Below the pieces are notes generated by a model. That model saw nothing but the letters and a program-made list of their open reading frames with translations, had not been told where the DNA came from and ran no database searches. A program made the translations under genes and the position numbers. A stretch of 64,000 nucleotides of DNA from Andeanibacterium fulvum. GTDB taxonomy: Bacteria > Pseudomonadota > Alphaproteobacteria > Sphingomonadales > Sphingomonadaceae. The stretch covers positions 248,001-312,000 of the forward strand of contig NZ_JBANRM010000004.1 in the NCBI RefSeq assembly GCF_037154085.1, given 5' to 3'. Shown piece by piece: positions 1 to 7,746 of this stretch (its first letter is position 1; each line of letters opens with the position of its first letter).

Positions 1-944
1 AGCGAGGCGCTGTGCGGCGAGTGGGAGACCCACACCTGCAGCGCGCTGATGACGATGAATACCAGCAAGCCCGCATGGCTCACCCGGCGGGCGCCGAAAC
101 GCTCCACGATCCGCGAATTGACGATGCTGGAAATTGCCATCGTCGCCGCCGTTCCGCCGAAGATATAGGGGAACATGTCGCCCGCGCCGAAATGCTCGCC
201 CACCAGCTGCTGAGCCGAATTGACGTAGCCGAACACGGTGCCGATCACCAGCGAGGTGCCCAGCACATAGCCGATCGCCTGGCGCGACGTGGCCGCGATA
301 TAGAGATTGCGGGCGAGGATCTTCGGCTGGATTTCCTGCCGGAATTCAGGGTGCAGCGTTTCGGGCAGGCGGATGCCCGCCCAGATCGCCATGACCACGC
401 CCATGACGCTCAGCCCCACGAAGATCCAGCGCCAGCCCGCCACTTCCAGCACGAGCTGGCCCAGCGAAGGCGCGATCACCGGCACGGTGATGAACACGGC
501 CGAGATCATGGAGAAGACGCGCGCCATCTTGTCGCCTTCGAACTGGTCGCGAATGATCGCGCCGGGCAGCACCATCAGGCCGGCCGAGCCGAAGCCCTGG
601 ATAATGCGCATGATCAGCATCTGGTCGAAACTGGTCACGAATGCGCAGGCGACGCCGAAAACGACATAGCACAGCAGCGAAACCATCAGCAGCTTCTTGC
701 GGCCGAAACGGTCCGCCAGAAGGCCGGGAATCAGTGTGCCGGCACCCGTGGAGAGCAGAAACAGGCTGACGATATATTGCCGCTTATTGGCATCGAGCAT
801 GCCGAATTCGCCGGCAATCTCGTCAATTGCGGGCAGCATCCCGTCGATCGCCAGTGCGTGCAGCGCCATCAGCATGGCGGTCAGCACCACCAGCTCGGTA
901 TTGCCCAGCACGCGCGGTGGGGAAAGGTTGGAATCCGTTGCCAT
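1..944 (-). CDS. MFS transporter, Bcr/CflA-type drug resistance family (3' end outside window)
   Basis: Major facilitator superfamily efflux protein in the inner membrane. Reading leftwards from the ATG at 942-944 gives about 314 residues with no stop before the window edge, so the C-terminus is missing. The N-terminus has a first membrane helix (LVVLTAMLMALHALAIDGMLPA), and the DRFGRKK loop after the second helix is the MFS signature. The third and fourth helices follow, with RIIQGFGSAGLMVLPGAI typical of the Bcr/CflA drug:proton antiporter branch. It is divergent from dinB with a 142-bp gap. The substrate cannot be told from sequence. Confident on family, less on subfamily. Confidence 0.85.
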   Translation of the reverse strand, partial: MATDSNLSPPRVLGNTELVVLTAMLMALHALAIDGMLPAIDEIAGEFGMLDANKRQYIVSLFLLSTGAGTLIPGLLADRFGRKKLLMVSLLCYVVFGVACAFVTSFDQMLIMRIIQGFGSAGLMVLPGAIIRDQFEGDKMARVFSMISAVFITVPVIAPSLGQLVLEVAGWRWIFVGLSVMGVVMAIWAGIRLPETLHPEFRQEIQPKILARNLYIAATSRQAIGYVLGTSLVIGTVFGYVNSAQQLVGEHFGAGDMFPYIFGGTAATMAISSIVNSRIVERFGARRVSHAGLLVFIVISALQVWVSHSPHSAS

Positions 945-1086
945 GCGCGCCCATTGCCCGCTCTTACAAGGCATGGCCAGTGAGAATTGTTGCAAGTGCT
1001 AACAATTTTCCTGTCGTTCGGCGCACTCTACCTTTCGCGGCCGGGGTGACGGGAGGATCGTTCGGCGGTAACCTGCCGCCAACGCC

Positions 1087-2202
1087 ATGGACCGCGACGA
1101 ACACGACGATGGGGAGGCCGCACTGGGCCTCAGGAAGATCATCCATGTCGACATGGATGCCTTCTTCGCCAGCGTGGAACAGCGCGACGATCCCGATCTG
1201 CGCGGCAAGCCAGTGGCGGTTGGCGGCGCGACCGGGCGCGGTGTCGTGGCGGCCGCAAGCTATGAAGCGCGCAAGTTCGGGGTCCGCTCGGCCATGCCGT
1301 CGCTGCGCGCCCAGCAGCTCTGCCCCGGGCTGATCTTCCGCAAGCCGCGCTTCGATACCTATCGCGAGGTCTCGCAGCAGATCCGCGCGATCTTCCGCGA
1401 CTACACGCCCCATGTCGAACCGCTGAGCCTCGACGAGGCCTATCTCGACGTGACGGAGGATCTCAAGGGCATCGGCTCTGCCACCCGCATCGCTGAACTG
1501 ATCCGCCAGCGTATCCGCAAGGAAACCCAGCTCACCGCCAGCGCCGGAGTGAGCTACAACAAGTTCCTCGCCAAGCTGGCCAGCGACCAGAACAAGCCAG
1601 ACGGCCTGTGCGTGATCCGCCCCGGCCAGGGCGCCGCTTTCGTGGCCGTGCTGCCGGTGCGGCGTTTCCACGGCGTGGGCCCGCGCGGGGCGGAAAAGAT
1701 GACGAAGCTTGGGATCGAGACCGGTGCCGATCTGCGCGAAAAGGACCTGCCTTTCCTCAAGCAGCATTTCGGCAGCTTCGCCGACTACCTCTATCGCGCG
1801 GCGCGGGGGATCGACCTCAGGCTGGTGCGCGCAAATCGTCCGCGCAAATCTTTGGGCGGGGAACGCACTTTCATGGACGATATCTCGTCCGGTCATTCCC
1901 TGCACGAAACGCTGGACCATATTGCCGATATCGTCTGGAGCCGGATCGAGGAGGCTCAGGCGCGCGGACGCACTGTCACCCTGAAGCTGCGCTTTACGGA
2001 TTTCCGCATCGTCACCCGCGCCCGCTCGCTCACCCATTTCGTGAGCGGGAAGGAAGAATTCGCGAAGCTCGGCCATGCCCTGTTGAACGAAATGCTGCCC
2101 CTGCCCCTGCCGATCCGGCTGATGGGCCTCACTCTGTCAGCGCTGGAAGGCGAGGAAAGCAGCACGCCGCATAAGGACATGGCGCAATTGTCTTTGCTCT
2201 AG
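1087..2202 (+). CDS. dinB: DNA polymerase IV (Y-family translesion polymerase)
   Basis: Error-prone Y-family polymerase of 371 residues, close to the usual size. The catalytic palm is clear: HVDMDAFFASVEQ with Asp22, and SLDEAYLD with Asp116/Glu117, which together bind the two metals. Helix-hairpin-helix and little-finger regions follow (FHGVGPRGAEKM; RSLTHF). The extreme C-terminus, QLSLL, fits the QL(S/D)L(F/L) sliding-clamp binding motif, so it is probably recruited by the beta clamp. The ATG at 1087 gives a 15-residue leader before the conserved start; a later start is possible. It converges on the NUDIX gene, and the two reading frames share the CTAG at 2199-2202. Confidence 0.95.
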   Translation: MDRDEHDDGEAALGLRKIIHVDMDAFFASVEQRDDPDLRGKPVAVGGATGRGVVAAASYEARKFGVRSAMPSLRAQQLCPGLIFRKPRFDTYREVSQQIRAIFRDYTPHVEPLSLDEAYLDVTEDLKGIGSATRIAELIRQRIRKETQLTASAGVSYNKFLAKLASDQNKPDGLCVIRPGQGAAFVAVLPVRRFHGVGPRGAEKMTKLGIETGADLREKDLPFLKQHFGSFADYLYRAARGIDLRLVRANRPRKSLGGERTFMDDISSGHSLHETLDHIADIVWSRIEEAQARGRTVTLKLRFTDFRIVTRARSLTHFVSGKEEFAKLGHALLNEMLPLPLPIRLMGLTLSALEGEESSTPHKDMAQLSLL

Positions 2203-2660
2203 TCCGTCAGCATCCCGAGCGCCGCATCCACCAGCGCCACCCGCCCTTCCGGCAAGGCATCGAGCGGAAAGAAGCGCGCCTCGGCGATCTCCCGCCCATC
2301 GGGGCGAAGTTCACCTTCCAGCCGTGCGGAATAGATGTGGCTGACGCAGGGTGCCCCATGGAGCAGCCTGCGGTTCACGCCCAGTGCCAGCAAGCCCACG
2401 GCCTTGCAGCCCAGTTCCTCCGCGATTTCGCGCCGGACTGCCGGCTCTGGCATTTCGCCGCGCTTGAGGCCGCCGCCCGGCAGGGTCCATTTGCCCGAGC
2501 CATAGGCATGGCGCACCAGCAGCACTTCGCCCGCATCGTTCAGCAGCGCGACGTTCACGCCGCTCAATTGCGGCTTGGCCAGCCGCCACCACGCCTTGCG
2601 CAGGCCGTGGGCCAGCCGCAGCCCGGCCCGGTGCAGAGGTGCGGGGATCAGGTGAAGCAT
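2199..2660 (-). CDS. NUDIX hydrolase
   Basis: Small NUDIX hydrolase of 153 residues, cleaving a nucleoside diphosphate linked to some moiety. The NUDIX box is complete: GGGLKRGE, then REIAEELG, matching G-x5-E-x7-REUxEExGU. The N-terminal 35 residues contain a basic amphipathic stretch (RAGLRLAHGLRKAWWRL) before the core strand VNVALLNDAGEVLLVRH. Its start overlaps the end of pgl by 13 bp, so the two are likely translationally coupled. The substrate is not predictable. It converges on dinB with shared stop-codon bases. Confidence 0.88.
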   Translation of the reverse strand: MLHLIPAPLHRAGLRLAHGLRKAWWRLAKPQLSGVNVALLNDAGEVLLVRHAYGSGKWTLPGGGLKRGEMPEPAVRREIAEELGCKAVGLLALGVNRRLLHGAPCVSHIYSARLEGELRPDGREIAEARFFPLDALPEGRVALVDAALGMLTD

Positions 2661-3268
2661 GTGACGGGCTGGCGCGCGGCCCCCAGCAGGCGCGCCACGG
2701 GCAGGTCGTTCTTACCGTCCAGCGCTGCCAGGAATAGGGCGCGCTTGTCTTCCCTCCGGATCACAAAGAGGATTGCATCGCTGGCAAGCAGCGCGGGAAT
2801 GGTCAGGCTAACCCGGTCGAACGGCGCCTCCGGCGGCAAGGGATCGGGCGTCAGGCGGCGCACCTTGCGCGGATCGTCGACCTTGGGATCGGTATTGGGG
2901 AAGAGCGAGGCGATATGCCCGTCCCCTCCCATGCCCAGCCAGGCCAGCGCGAAATGCGGCGGCGCGCTTTCGGGCGTCAACGCCAGCACTTTCGCCCCGG
3001 CAGGCTCCAGCAAGGCACGGATGCGGCCGACATTGCTGGCCGGATGATCCTCCGGCACGATCCGGTCGTCTCCCGGCCACACGGCGACACGCCCCCAATC
3101 GAGCGGCATGGCAGCAAGCTGTTCGAGAATGGGGAACGGGGTCGATCCGCCGGGCACGGTAATAGCCACACCCCCTTCTGCCTGTCCGAGCGCGGCCGAG
3201 AGTTGGTCGTGGAGCCAGTGAGCAATCGCGCGATCGTCCGCGCCGTGGATCATATGAGGCCGAGTCAT
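2648..3268 (-). CDS. pgl: 6-phosphogluconolactonase
   Basis: Hydrolyses 6-phospho-gluconolactone to 6-phosphogluconate in the cytosol, feeding the Entner-Doudoroff and pentose phosphate routes. At 206 residues it is slightly short for the DevB/Pgl family. It carries the phosphate-binding PGGSTP near residue 40, DDRIVPxDHxxSN around 67-79 and the family signature GMGGDGHIASLFPN around 112-125. The usual neighbours zwf, edd and glk are not here. It overlaps the downstream NUDIX gene, suggesting one two-gene transcript. Confidence 0.9.
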   Translation of the reverse strand: MTRPHMIHGADDRAIAHWLHDQLSAALGQAEGGVAITVPGGSTPFPILEQLAAMPLDWGRVAVWPGDDRIVPEDHPASNVGRIRALLEPAGAKVLALTPESAPPHFALAWLGMGGDGHIASLFPNTDPKVDDPRKVRRLTPDPLPPEAPFDRVSLTIPALLASDAILFVIRREDKRALFLAALDGKNDLPVARLLGAARQPVTCFT

Positions 3269-3302
3269 CGGCCAACCCTATCACAGGCTCGCCTTACGGA
3301 AA

Positions 3303-3329
3303 GGCCGCCGCAGCATTGCCACGGCGGCC
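3303..3329 (-). terminator. Possible terminator downstream of the membrane-protein gene
   Basis: A GC-rich inverted repeat (GGCCGCC and GGCGGCC, 13-nt loop) followed on the minus strand by only TTTCC. It lies between the membrane-protein gene at 3480-4040 and pgl. The weak T tract makes it a doubtful intrinsic terminator. Confidence 0.35.
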
Positions 3330-3479
3330 CCGCTGTCCAGGATCCAAAGGGCCAGGCCGAGCAGTTATCCCACGCGCCGGGGGTTCGGTGGCTGCGGGCA
3401 GGCTGCGGAAGGACACCTTTCGATAAGACCGCAACGCATGAGACGGCGCGAAAGTTCCGGCGCGAAATCGGAAGACAAC

Positions 3480-4040
3480 CTAGAGGATTCCCCGCGCGGC
3501 AAGGCCCGTCCAGACGGCCGCCAGCAGCATGGCGGCGGCGATCGAAAGACGGACCGCACGCAGGTTCACATGCCGCTCCATCTGGCCGCCCAGCGCCCAT
3601 GCCAGCGTCAGTGCCGCGCCGCCGCCCAATGCCCCGCCCAGCCCCGCAAGCGTCGGCGATCCGGCCGATGCGGCAAAGGCCACGATCAGGAAACGCGCCG
3701 CATCCGTCAGCTGGCGCGAAGCGATCACCAGCGCGATGGCCACGAAGGAGCGCGTCGGCTCCGCCGGGTCGCGCAGACGCACCGGCCAGGCAAGCTCGCC
3801 CGCGCCCAGCAGCAGGGCCAACGCCACAAACATTGCCTTGCCTTCCGGCGGCATGAGCTGCGCCAGGCCCGCCCCCGCAAAAGCCGCAGCGGCGGACGTC
3901 GCCACGCTGGCAATCCACCCGGCCAGCAGCAGTGGTCCGCTGGCACCGAGCTTGCCCGCCAGCATGCTCACCACCCGCTGGTCCCGCCCGCCGGTGGCGG
4001 CGAGGAAAGTGGCGAGCAAGGCGAAGAAAAAGGCGGGCAT
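3480..4040 (-). CDS. Small polytopic membrane protein, possibly TMEM165/GDT1 (UPF0016)-like
   Basis: Integral membrane protein of 186 residues with about six hydrophobic segments and short loops. The start was taken at the ATG at 4038-4040 because the protein then begins directly with a membrane helix (MPAFFFALLATFLAATGG); an upstream start would add a polar leader not expected in such proteins. The layout, two homologous three-helix halves, recalls the TMEM165/GDT1 cation-transporter family. The ExGD(K/R)(T/S) motifs would then be degenerate: GGRDQR in the first half and GAGELAWP in the second. The family call is tentative and function is unknown. Confidence 0.5.
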   Translation of the reverse strand: MPAFFFALLATFLAATGGRDQRVVSMLAGKLGASGPLLLAGWIASVATSAAAAFAGAGLAQLMPPEGKAMFVALALLLGAGELAWPVRLRDPAEPTRSFVAIALVIASRQLTDAARFLIVAFAASAGSPTLAGLGGALGGGAALTLAWALGGQMERHVNLRAVRLSIAAAMLLAAVWTGLAARGIL

Positions 4041-4108
4041 GACGGCAAGCCTAGCATGGCGTGCATCGCCCGGCACTGGCCAATCGCGCCTCGAATGCCT
4101 AGCTAGGC

Positions 4109-4474
4109 ATGGATATGAGCGTGGCAATGGACATGAAACGCGGAGCGTGGCGCTGGATTTGCACCCTGCTGGTGCTGATCGCGGCCGCGCATGCCGTGTT
4201 GCCTGCGGGCCAGCCCATGCAGCGCGTCAGCGGTTCCGCCTTCAGCGCATCGACCGCCGATGTCGCCGTGGGCTGCAGCACGCGGGCGGAAGAGCGCAGG
4301 CAGGCACAGCCTCAGCCCGCGCCGCCGCTGCCCGCTGCCTGCGTCACGCAGAGCCCTCCGCTGGCCGCGCAATTGCCCAGCCGCCCCTTCGCACCTCGCC
4401 CGGATACACGCGGCCCCCCGCTTTTCGAGACGACCCTTTTCCTTCTCAGTCCCAGGGCACCGCCCCTCGCCTGA
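4109..4474 (+). CDS. Small putative exported protein of unknown function
   Basis: A 121-residue reading frame. The N-terminus has basic residues then a hydrophobic stretch (WICTLLVLIAAAHAVLPA) that could be a signal peptide. The rest is rich in proline and alanine and ends GPPLFETTLFLLSPRAPPLA, a proline-rich tail seen in small sphingomonad proteins. No domain recognised. The next gene follows after 59 bp on the same strand, so they may form a pair. Codon choice is compatible with the host, but a low-complexity reading frame in GC-rich DNA could be spurious. Confidence 0.4.
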   Translation: MDMSVAMDMKRGAWRWICTLLVLIAAAHAVLPAGQPMQRVSGSAFSASTADVAVGCSTRAEERRQAQPQPAPPLPAACVTQSPPLAAQLPSRPFAPRPDTRGPPLFETTLFLLSPRAPPLA

Positions 4475-4533
4475 CCGGCCACCGGCCGCACATCCGCTGC
4501 GGCCAGATTTCCCGTCCGGACAGGATATGACAC

Positions 4534-4836
4534 ATGAGTTCCGACAATCCCGCCGCCGCCGAAAGGCGTGCGGCTGCCGAGCGCCTGCTCGAACGCTACC
4601 CCGACCTCGATGGCGAGGAGCTGCAGGCCCTGATTCACTATTTCCGCAGGGAAGCGTCCTCGCTCGATTGCGCGCTGGTTTCGTCCAATCACGCAGTGCT
4701 GGGCAAATATCGGCAATTCTGCCGCGATCACTATCTCAGCCGCCTGCGCCCGCGCGAGGTTGCGCTCGTCGCGACGGGCATCGTCACAGTGGTGGTGCTG
4801 GTGATCCTCTATCTGGTCTACGGCCAGACGCCCTGA
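4534..4836 (+). CDS. Small single-span membrane protein of unknown function
   Basis: A 100-residue protein with a charged, helical N-terminal part (about residues 8-45, many Glu/Arg), two cysteines near 47 and 64, and one membrane helix at about 78-96 (VALVATGIVTVVVLVILYLVYG). The predicted topology is N-in with a short tail. The starting ATG at 4534 follows a purine-rich stretch (GGACAGGATATGAC). It is not recognised as a known family; the tail-anchored layout with a charged cytosolic domain could suit an anti-sigma-like or scaffold role, but nothing proves it. Confidence 0.6.
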   Translation: MSSDNPAAAERRAAAERLLERYPDLDGEELQALIHYFRREASSLDCALVSSNHAVLGKYRQFCRDHYLSRLRPREVALVATGIVTVVVLVILYLVYGQTP

Positions 4837-4913
4837 GCAGCCCCCGGGGCGGCCCCGCAAGGCAAGCCGCCCCGGCCCTGCAAGCAGAGGCTATGGATCA
4901 GCCGGTGAAGGGA

Positions 4914-4934
4914 ATGGAGCGGGTGAAGGGAATC
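4914..4934. repeat. Distal attachment-like direct repeat (copy of tRNA-Gly 3' end)
   Basis: A 21-bp sequence, beginning atggagcgggtg and ending gggaatc, is identical to 5924-5944, the 3' end of tRNA-Gly with its CCA. A further partial copy (ggtgaagggaat) lies just upstream at 4904-4915. With the tRNA copy it brackets a 1.0-kb AT-richer segment, as expected for attL/attR of an integrated element. Confidence 0.8.
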
Positions 4935-5008
4935 ATCCGCAATAGTCTCTCATGAATCTCCGCGGTTTCCCCTCGCATTCCGGGCGTTTTAGCGATTAAT
5001 CTTCGCTG

Positions 5009-5893
5009 ATGGCTGACGAGCATAGAAATCAGCATTGGATTCCCGAGGTCTACTCGCGGGCATGGTGCGACCCAAACCGCCCCGGAATCATTCACCGCTA
5101 TAACTCGGACGGGAAATACGTCGATTGGCGGCCGGTGAAGCGCGTATTTTCTCAAGACGATTTGTATACGATCTATGGAGAGGCCGGCGAACGTGACGTT
5201 CGCGTTGAAACCGAATTCCTTCACGCTCGCGAAACAGCTTTCGGAAGGATCAGGCCGAAACTCGAGAATGGAGACGAACTGACGGAAATCGAACACGCGG
5301 AATTGTTGATCTTTGTGGCGAGCTTACATCGCCGCTCACCTGAAGCGCGAGATCACTGGCAAAGGTTCATGGACCAAGTACTGAAGGTCGGCGATGATAT
5401 GGATCGCCATCTAAAGGCGTTGCCTCCGGATGAGCGGCGAGAGGTCGCCAAAGGTCTCCGATCGATAAGTTCATCGAACGACAGCACGAGCATTTCTCTA
5501 GAAGATTGGCGAAAGAAAACGGCCGCTCAATTCGGCGAATGGCTTCCTAACCACATGTTTATCGAAGCAAAAGCTATGACCGGAATGGGAATGGTAGTTC
5601 TTCAAGCGAGCGCTGACGCTGGCCAATTCATCACTTCAGACTCTCCGGTGACATGGTGGGATTACGAAAATCCGCCGGGGCACCGGCTCGGAATTGGTCA
5701 CCCAACAATAGAAGTCACCCTACCAATTTCACCATCGACATGCATTCTTTTCCGTCACGGTGATGCCGGCACCTACCAACTCAACGCGGAAGGAGTGGCA
5801 GAAATCAATCACCGCACGCTTCATGGGTGTCGAGAATTCTTTATCGCGAACTCACCCAATGTCGTGGTCGAATGGCACCAAGCCCCTCGATGA
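5009..5893 (+). CDS. DUF4238 family protein, cargo of a tRNA-borne mini-island
   Basis: A 294-residue soluble protein. The opening QHWIPEVYSRAW matches the (Q)H(Y/W)IPxxYLRxF signature I associate with DUF4238, and the later block GQFITSDSPVTWW followed by LPISPSTCILF fits the family's conserved second half. Biochemical role unknown. Base composition differs from the neighbours: it is visibly AT-richer and uses codons rare here (TTA near 5325, several CTA, AGA and ATA). It is the only gene between two copies of the tRNA-Gly 3' end and has no obvious Shine-Dalgarno before the ATG. No integrase is present. Probably acquired horizontally. Confidence 0.8.
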   Translation: MADEHRNQHWIPEVYSRAWCDPNRPGIIHRYNSDGKYVDWRPVKRVFSQDDLYTIYGEAGERDVRVETEFLHARETAFGRIRPKLENGDELTEIEHAELLIFVASLHRRSPEARDHWQRFMDQVLKVGDDMDRHLKALPPDERREVAKGLRSISSSNDSTSISLEDWRKKTAAQFGEWLPNHMFIEAKAMTGMGMVVLQASADAGQFITSDSPVTWWDYENPPGHRLGIGHPTIEVTLPISPSTCILFRHGDAGTYQLNAEGVAEINHRTLHGCREFFIANSPNVVVEWHQAPR

Positions 5894-5924
5894 CAACCCG
5901 CTCGCGCACCAACACCTTTGGCGA

Positions 5925-5998
5925 TGGAGCGGGTGAAGGGAATCGAACCCTCGTATTCAGCTTGGGAAGCTGCTGCTCTACCATTGAGCTACACCCGC
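5925..5998 (-). tRNA. tRNA-Gly (anticodon CCC)
   Basis: A complete cloverleaf on the minus strand: acceptor GCGGGTG paired with CACCCGC, D arm GCTC..GAGC, anticodon loop TTCCCAA giving CCC (reads GGG), T arm GAGGG-TTCGATT-CCCTT, discriminator T and an encoded CCA (5925-5927). The first anticodon-stem pair appears as G-A. Its last 20 bases are duplicated at 4915-4934, so it served as an integration site; the insertion restored an intact tRNA. Confidence 0.96.
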
Positions 5999-6144
5999 AC
6001 TATCAAGCACTTGGCGAGGCGGAGCCGGTGTGTATCACATCCCGGTTATCGCCTGACCCTGTGAGATGGCGGGCGAGTGCCACGACCAGCGGCGCAACGT
6101 CAACCTCTCTCTTTCGCTTTTGAGCGCAGAGACGCCGCGCTCGC

Positions 6145-7116
6145 TCAACCTCCCGCCTTGTACGCCACCTGATCCATCGCGCCGAAAGGCGTAGCTCCCA
6201 CGGAATCGCGAGCCTCCATCCGCACCCGGTCGCCGAAATGCATGAAGCCGGTCTGCGGCGCGCCGTGGGCGATGATCTCGATGGCGCGGCGTTCGGAAAT
6301 GCAGCTTGAGCCGACCTGGGCATAGGCTTCGTTCGCCACTGTGCCCGATCCGATGATCGTGCCCGCCACAAGATCGCGCGTGGCGGCGGCATGGGCGACG
6401 AGTTCATGGAAGCCGAAGCCCATTTCACGGCCATTGGCCCGGCCAAAGGGTTCGCCGTTCCACTCAATGGCGAGATCGAGGCACACGCGCCCGTCCTTCC
6501 AGCCATCGCCAAGCGCATCGGGCGTGACGGCGAAGGGCGCCATGGAGCAAGCGGGCTTGGCCTGAATCCAGCCGAACCCCGTCTTCATTTCCGGCACGGC
6601 CAGCGCACGCAGCGACCAGTCATTGATCTGCACGATCAGCTTGATGTGGTCCATCGCATCGCGCGCGCTGGTGCCCATGGGCACTGCATCCACGATCACG
6701 CCGAACTCGCCTTCGAAATCGATGCCCAGCGCCTCGTCAGGGAAGGGTATCGGCGCCGAGGGGCCATAGAAGCGATCGGACAGGCCCTGATACATCAGCG
6801 GCTTGTCATGCTCGATCCGCTCGGTGCCGAAAGCGACCTGCATCAGGTCGGCATGGGCCTGGAAGGCGGAACCGTCGAGCCATTGCCAGGAACGCGGCAG
6901 GGGTGCCCGCAGGCTGGCCGGATCGAGCGAGCGCCCCTCGCCCGCCTCTACGCGCGCGGCGAGGCTGCGCAGGTCCCCCTCCGCCGCATGCCACTGGCCG
7001 ATAGCCGCAAGCAGGCTGGGCCAGCGCGGCCCGGCGGCAAGCGCGCGGGTGCCGTCAGCCGAGACGACCACCAGCTCTCCATCCGGCGTGCCGTTCTCGC
7101 GCGTGGCCAGGCGCAT
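6145..7116 (-). CDS. Fumarylacetoacetate hydrolase (FAH) family protein
   Basis: Metal-dependent hydrolase or decarboxylase for 1,3-dicarbonyl acids, cytosolic, 323 residues. The metal-binding region IDFEGEFGVI (about 132-141) supplies the E-x-E ligands, with a further Asp in QINDWSLR. The GSGTVANEAYA and SCISERR stretch near the C-terminus forms the usual active-site lid. It is the last gene of the ring-cleavage operon and overlaps the cupin stop by one base (TGATG). In such operons FAH proteins cleave the acylpyruvate-type product after extradiol cleavage and hydrolysis, which is the likely job here. Confidence 0.9.
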   Translation of the reverse strand: MRLATRENGTPDGELVVVSADGTRALAAGPRWPSLLAAIGQWHAAEGDLRSLAARVEAGEGRSLDPASLRAPLPRSWQWLDGSAFQAHADLMQVAFGTERIEHDKPLMYQGLSDRFYGPSAPIPFPDEALGIDFEGEFGVIVDAVPMGTSARDAMDHIKLIVQINDWSLRALAVPEMKTGFGWIQAKPACSMAPFAVTPDALGDGWKDGRVCLDLAIEWNGEPFGRANGREMGFGFHELVAHAAATRDLVAGTIIGSGTVANEAYAQVGSSCISERRAIEIIAHGAPQTGFMHFGDRVRMEARDSVGATPFGAMDQVAYKAGG

Positions 7117-7679
7117 CAGAGCCCATCCTCGAACTTGCCGTCGATCAGCACGAAGGCGATGCGGCAGGGCTTGCCTGAACGATTGGCCCAGCCGTGATTG
7201 GTGCCACGCTGGATCACGATGTCGCCGGGGCGGATCACTGTCTCGCCCTCATCGACGATCAGGGTCAGTTCGCCTTCGAGCATGATGCCGTAGTCCACCG
7301 TTTCCGTACGGTGCATGAAGGCATGGCGCGAGCCCGCGCCGCTGTGAGAAGATACGTCCGTCTCCCCCACTTCGGCGAAATGCGCGCGCGCTTCCTCGGG
7401 GGTCATCGTATCGAAACTGGCATCGTCGGGCGGGATATCGAGCACGCGGATACGCGTCCCGCCAGTGGGCGGGGAAAGGCGAATGCCTTCCTCCACCGGT
7501 TCGCCCGAAGCCCGGTCGATCCGGGCAGGCGTCTCCTGCGTGTTCCAGATTTCGTAGAACAGCGGGCCCCGTTCTCCGCCGATGCGCTGGATACGCGCGG
7601 GCGCACCGTCTTCCTGAATGATCGCTGCCCCCTTGGCGTCATGCCCGGTCACGATCCTGCGCACAGGGGTATTCATCAT
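7116..7679 (-). CDS. Cupin domain protein of the ring-cleavage operon
   Basis: About 187 residues. The cupin fold lies in the second half: motif 1 around HRTETVDYGIMLEGELTL and motif 2 around GDIVIQRGTNHGW, with His and Glu positions consistent with metal binding. The start was set at the ATG pair 7674-7679 because GGGAGA lies 5-8 bases upstream; the longer reading frame has no such signal. It may be an isomerase, a dioxygenase accessory or a decarboxylase; short cupins appear in flavonoid-degradation operons. Coupled to the FAH gene by overlapping stop and start. Confidence 0.8.
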   Translation of the reverse strand: MMNTPVRRIVTGHDAKGAAIIQEDGAPARIQRIGGERGPLFYEIWNTQETPARIDRASGEPVEEGIRLSPPTGGTRIRVLDIPPDDASFDTMTPEEARAHFAEVGETDVSSHSGAGSRHAFMHRTETVDYGIMLEGELTLIVDEGETVIRPGDIVIQRGTNHGWANRSGKPCRIAFVLIDGKFEDGL

Positions 7680-7746
7680 CTGCTTCTCTCCCGCAACCAC
7701 TTCGTTTGGGCCGCTTCTTGTGGCCGCTTCTTTCAGGCCGCCCTGT

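Noticed and set aside
3269..3479. Possible small RNA or SRP RNA between pgl and the membrane-protein gene (GGAAGGAC near 3409)
   Set aside because: The GGAA tetraloop and its closing pairs do not form the SRP helix 8 pattern; no RNA family could be supported by eye.
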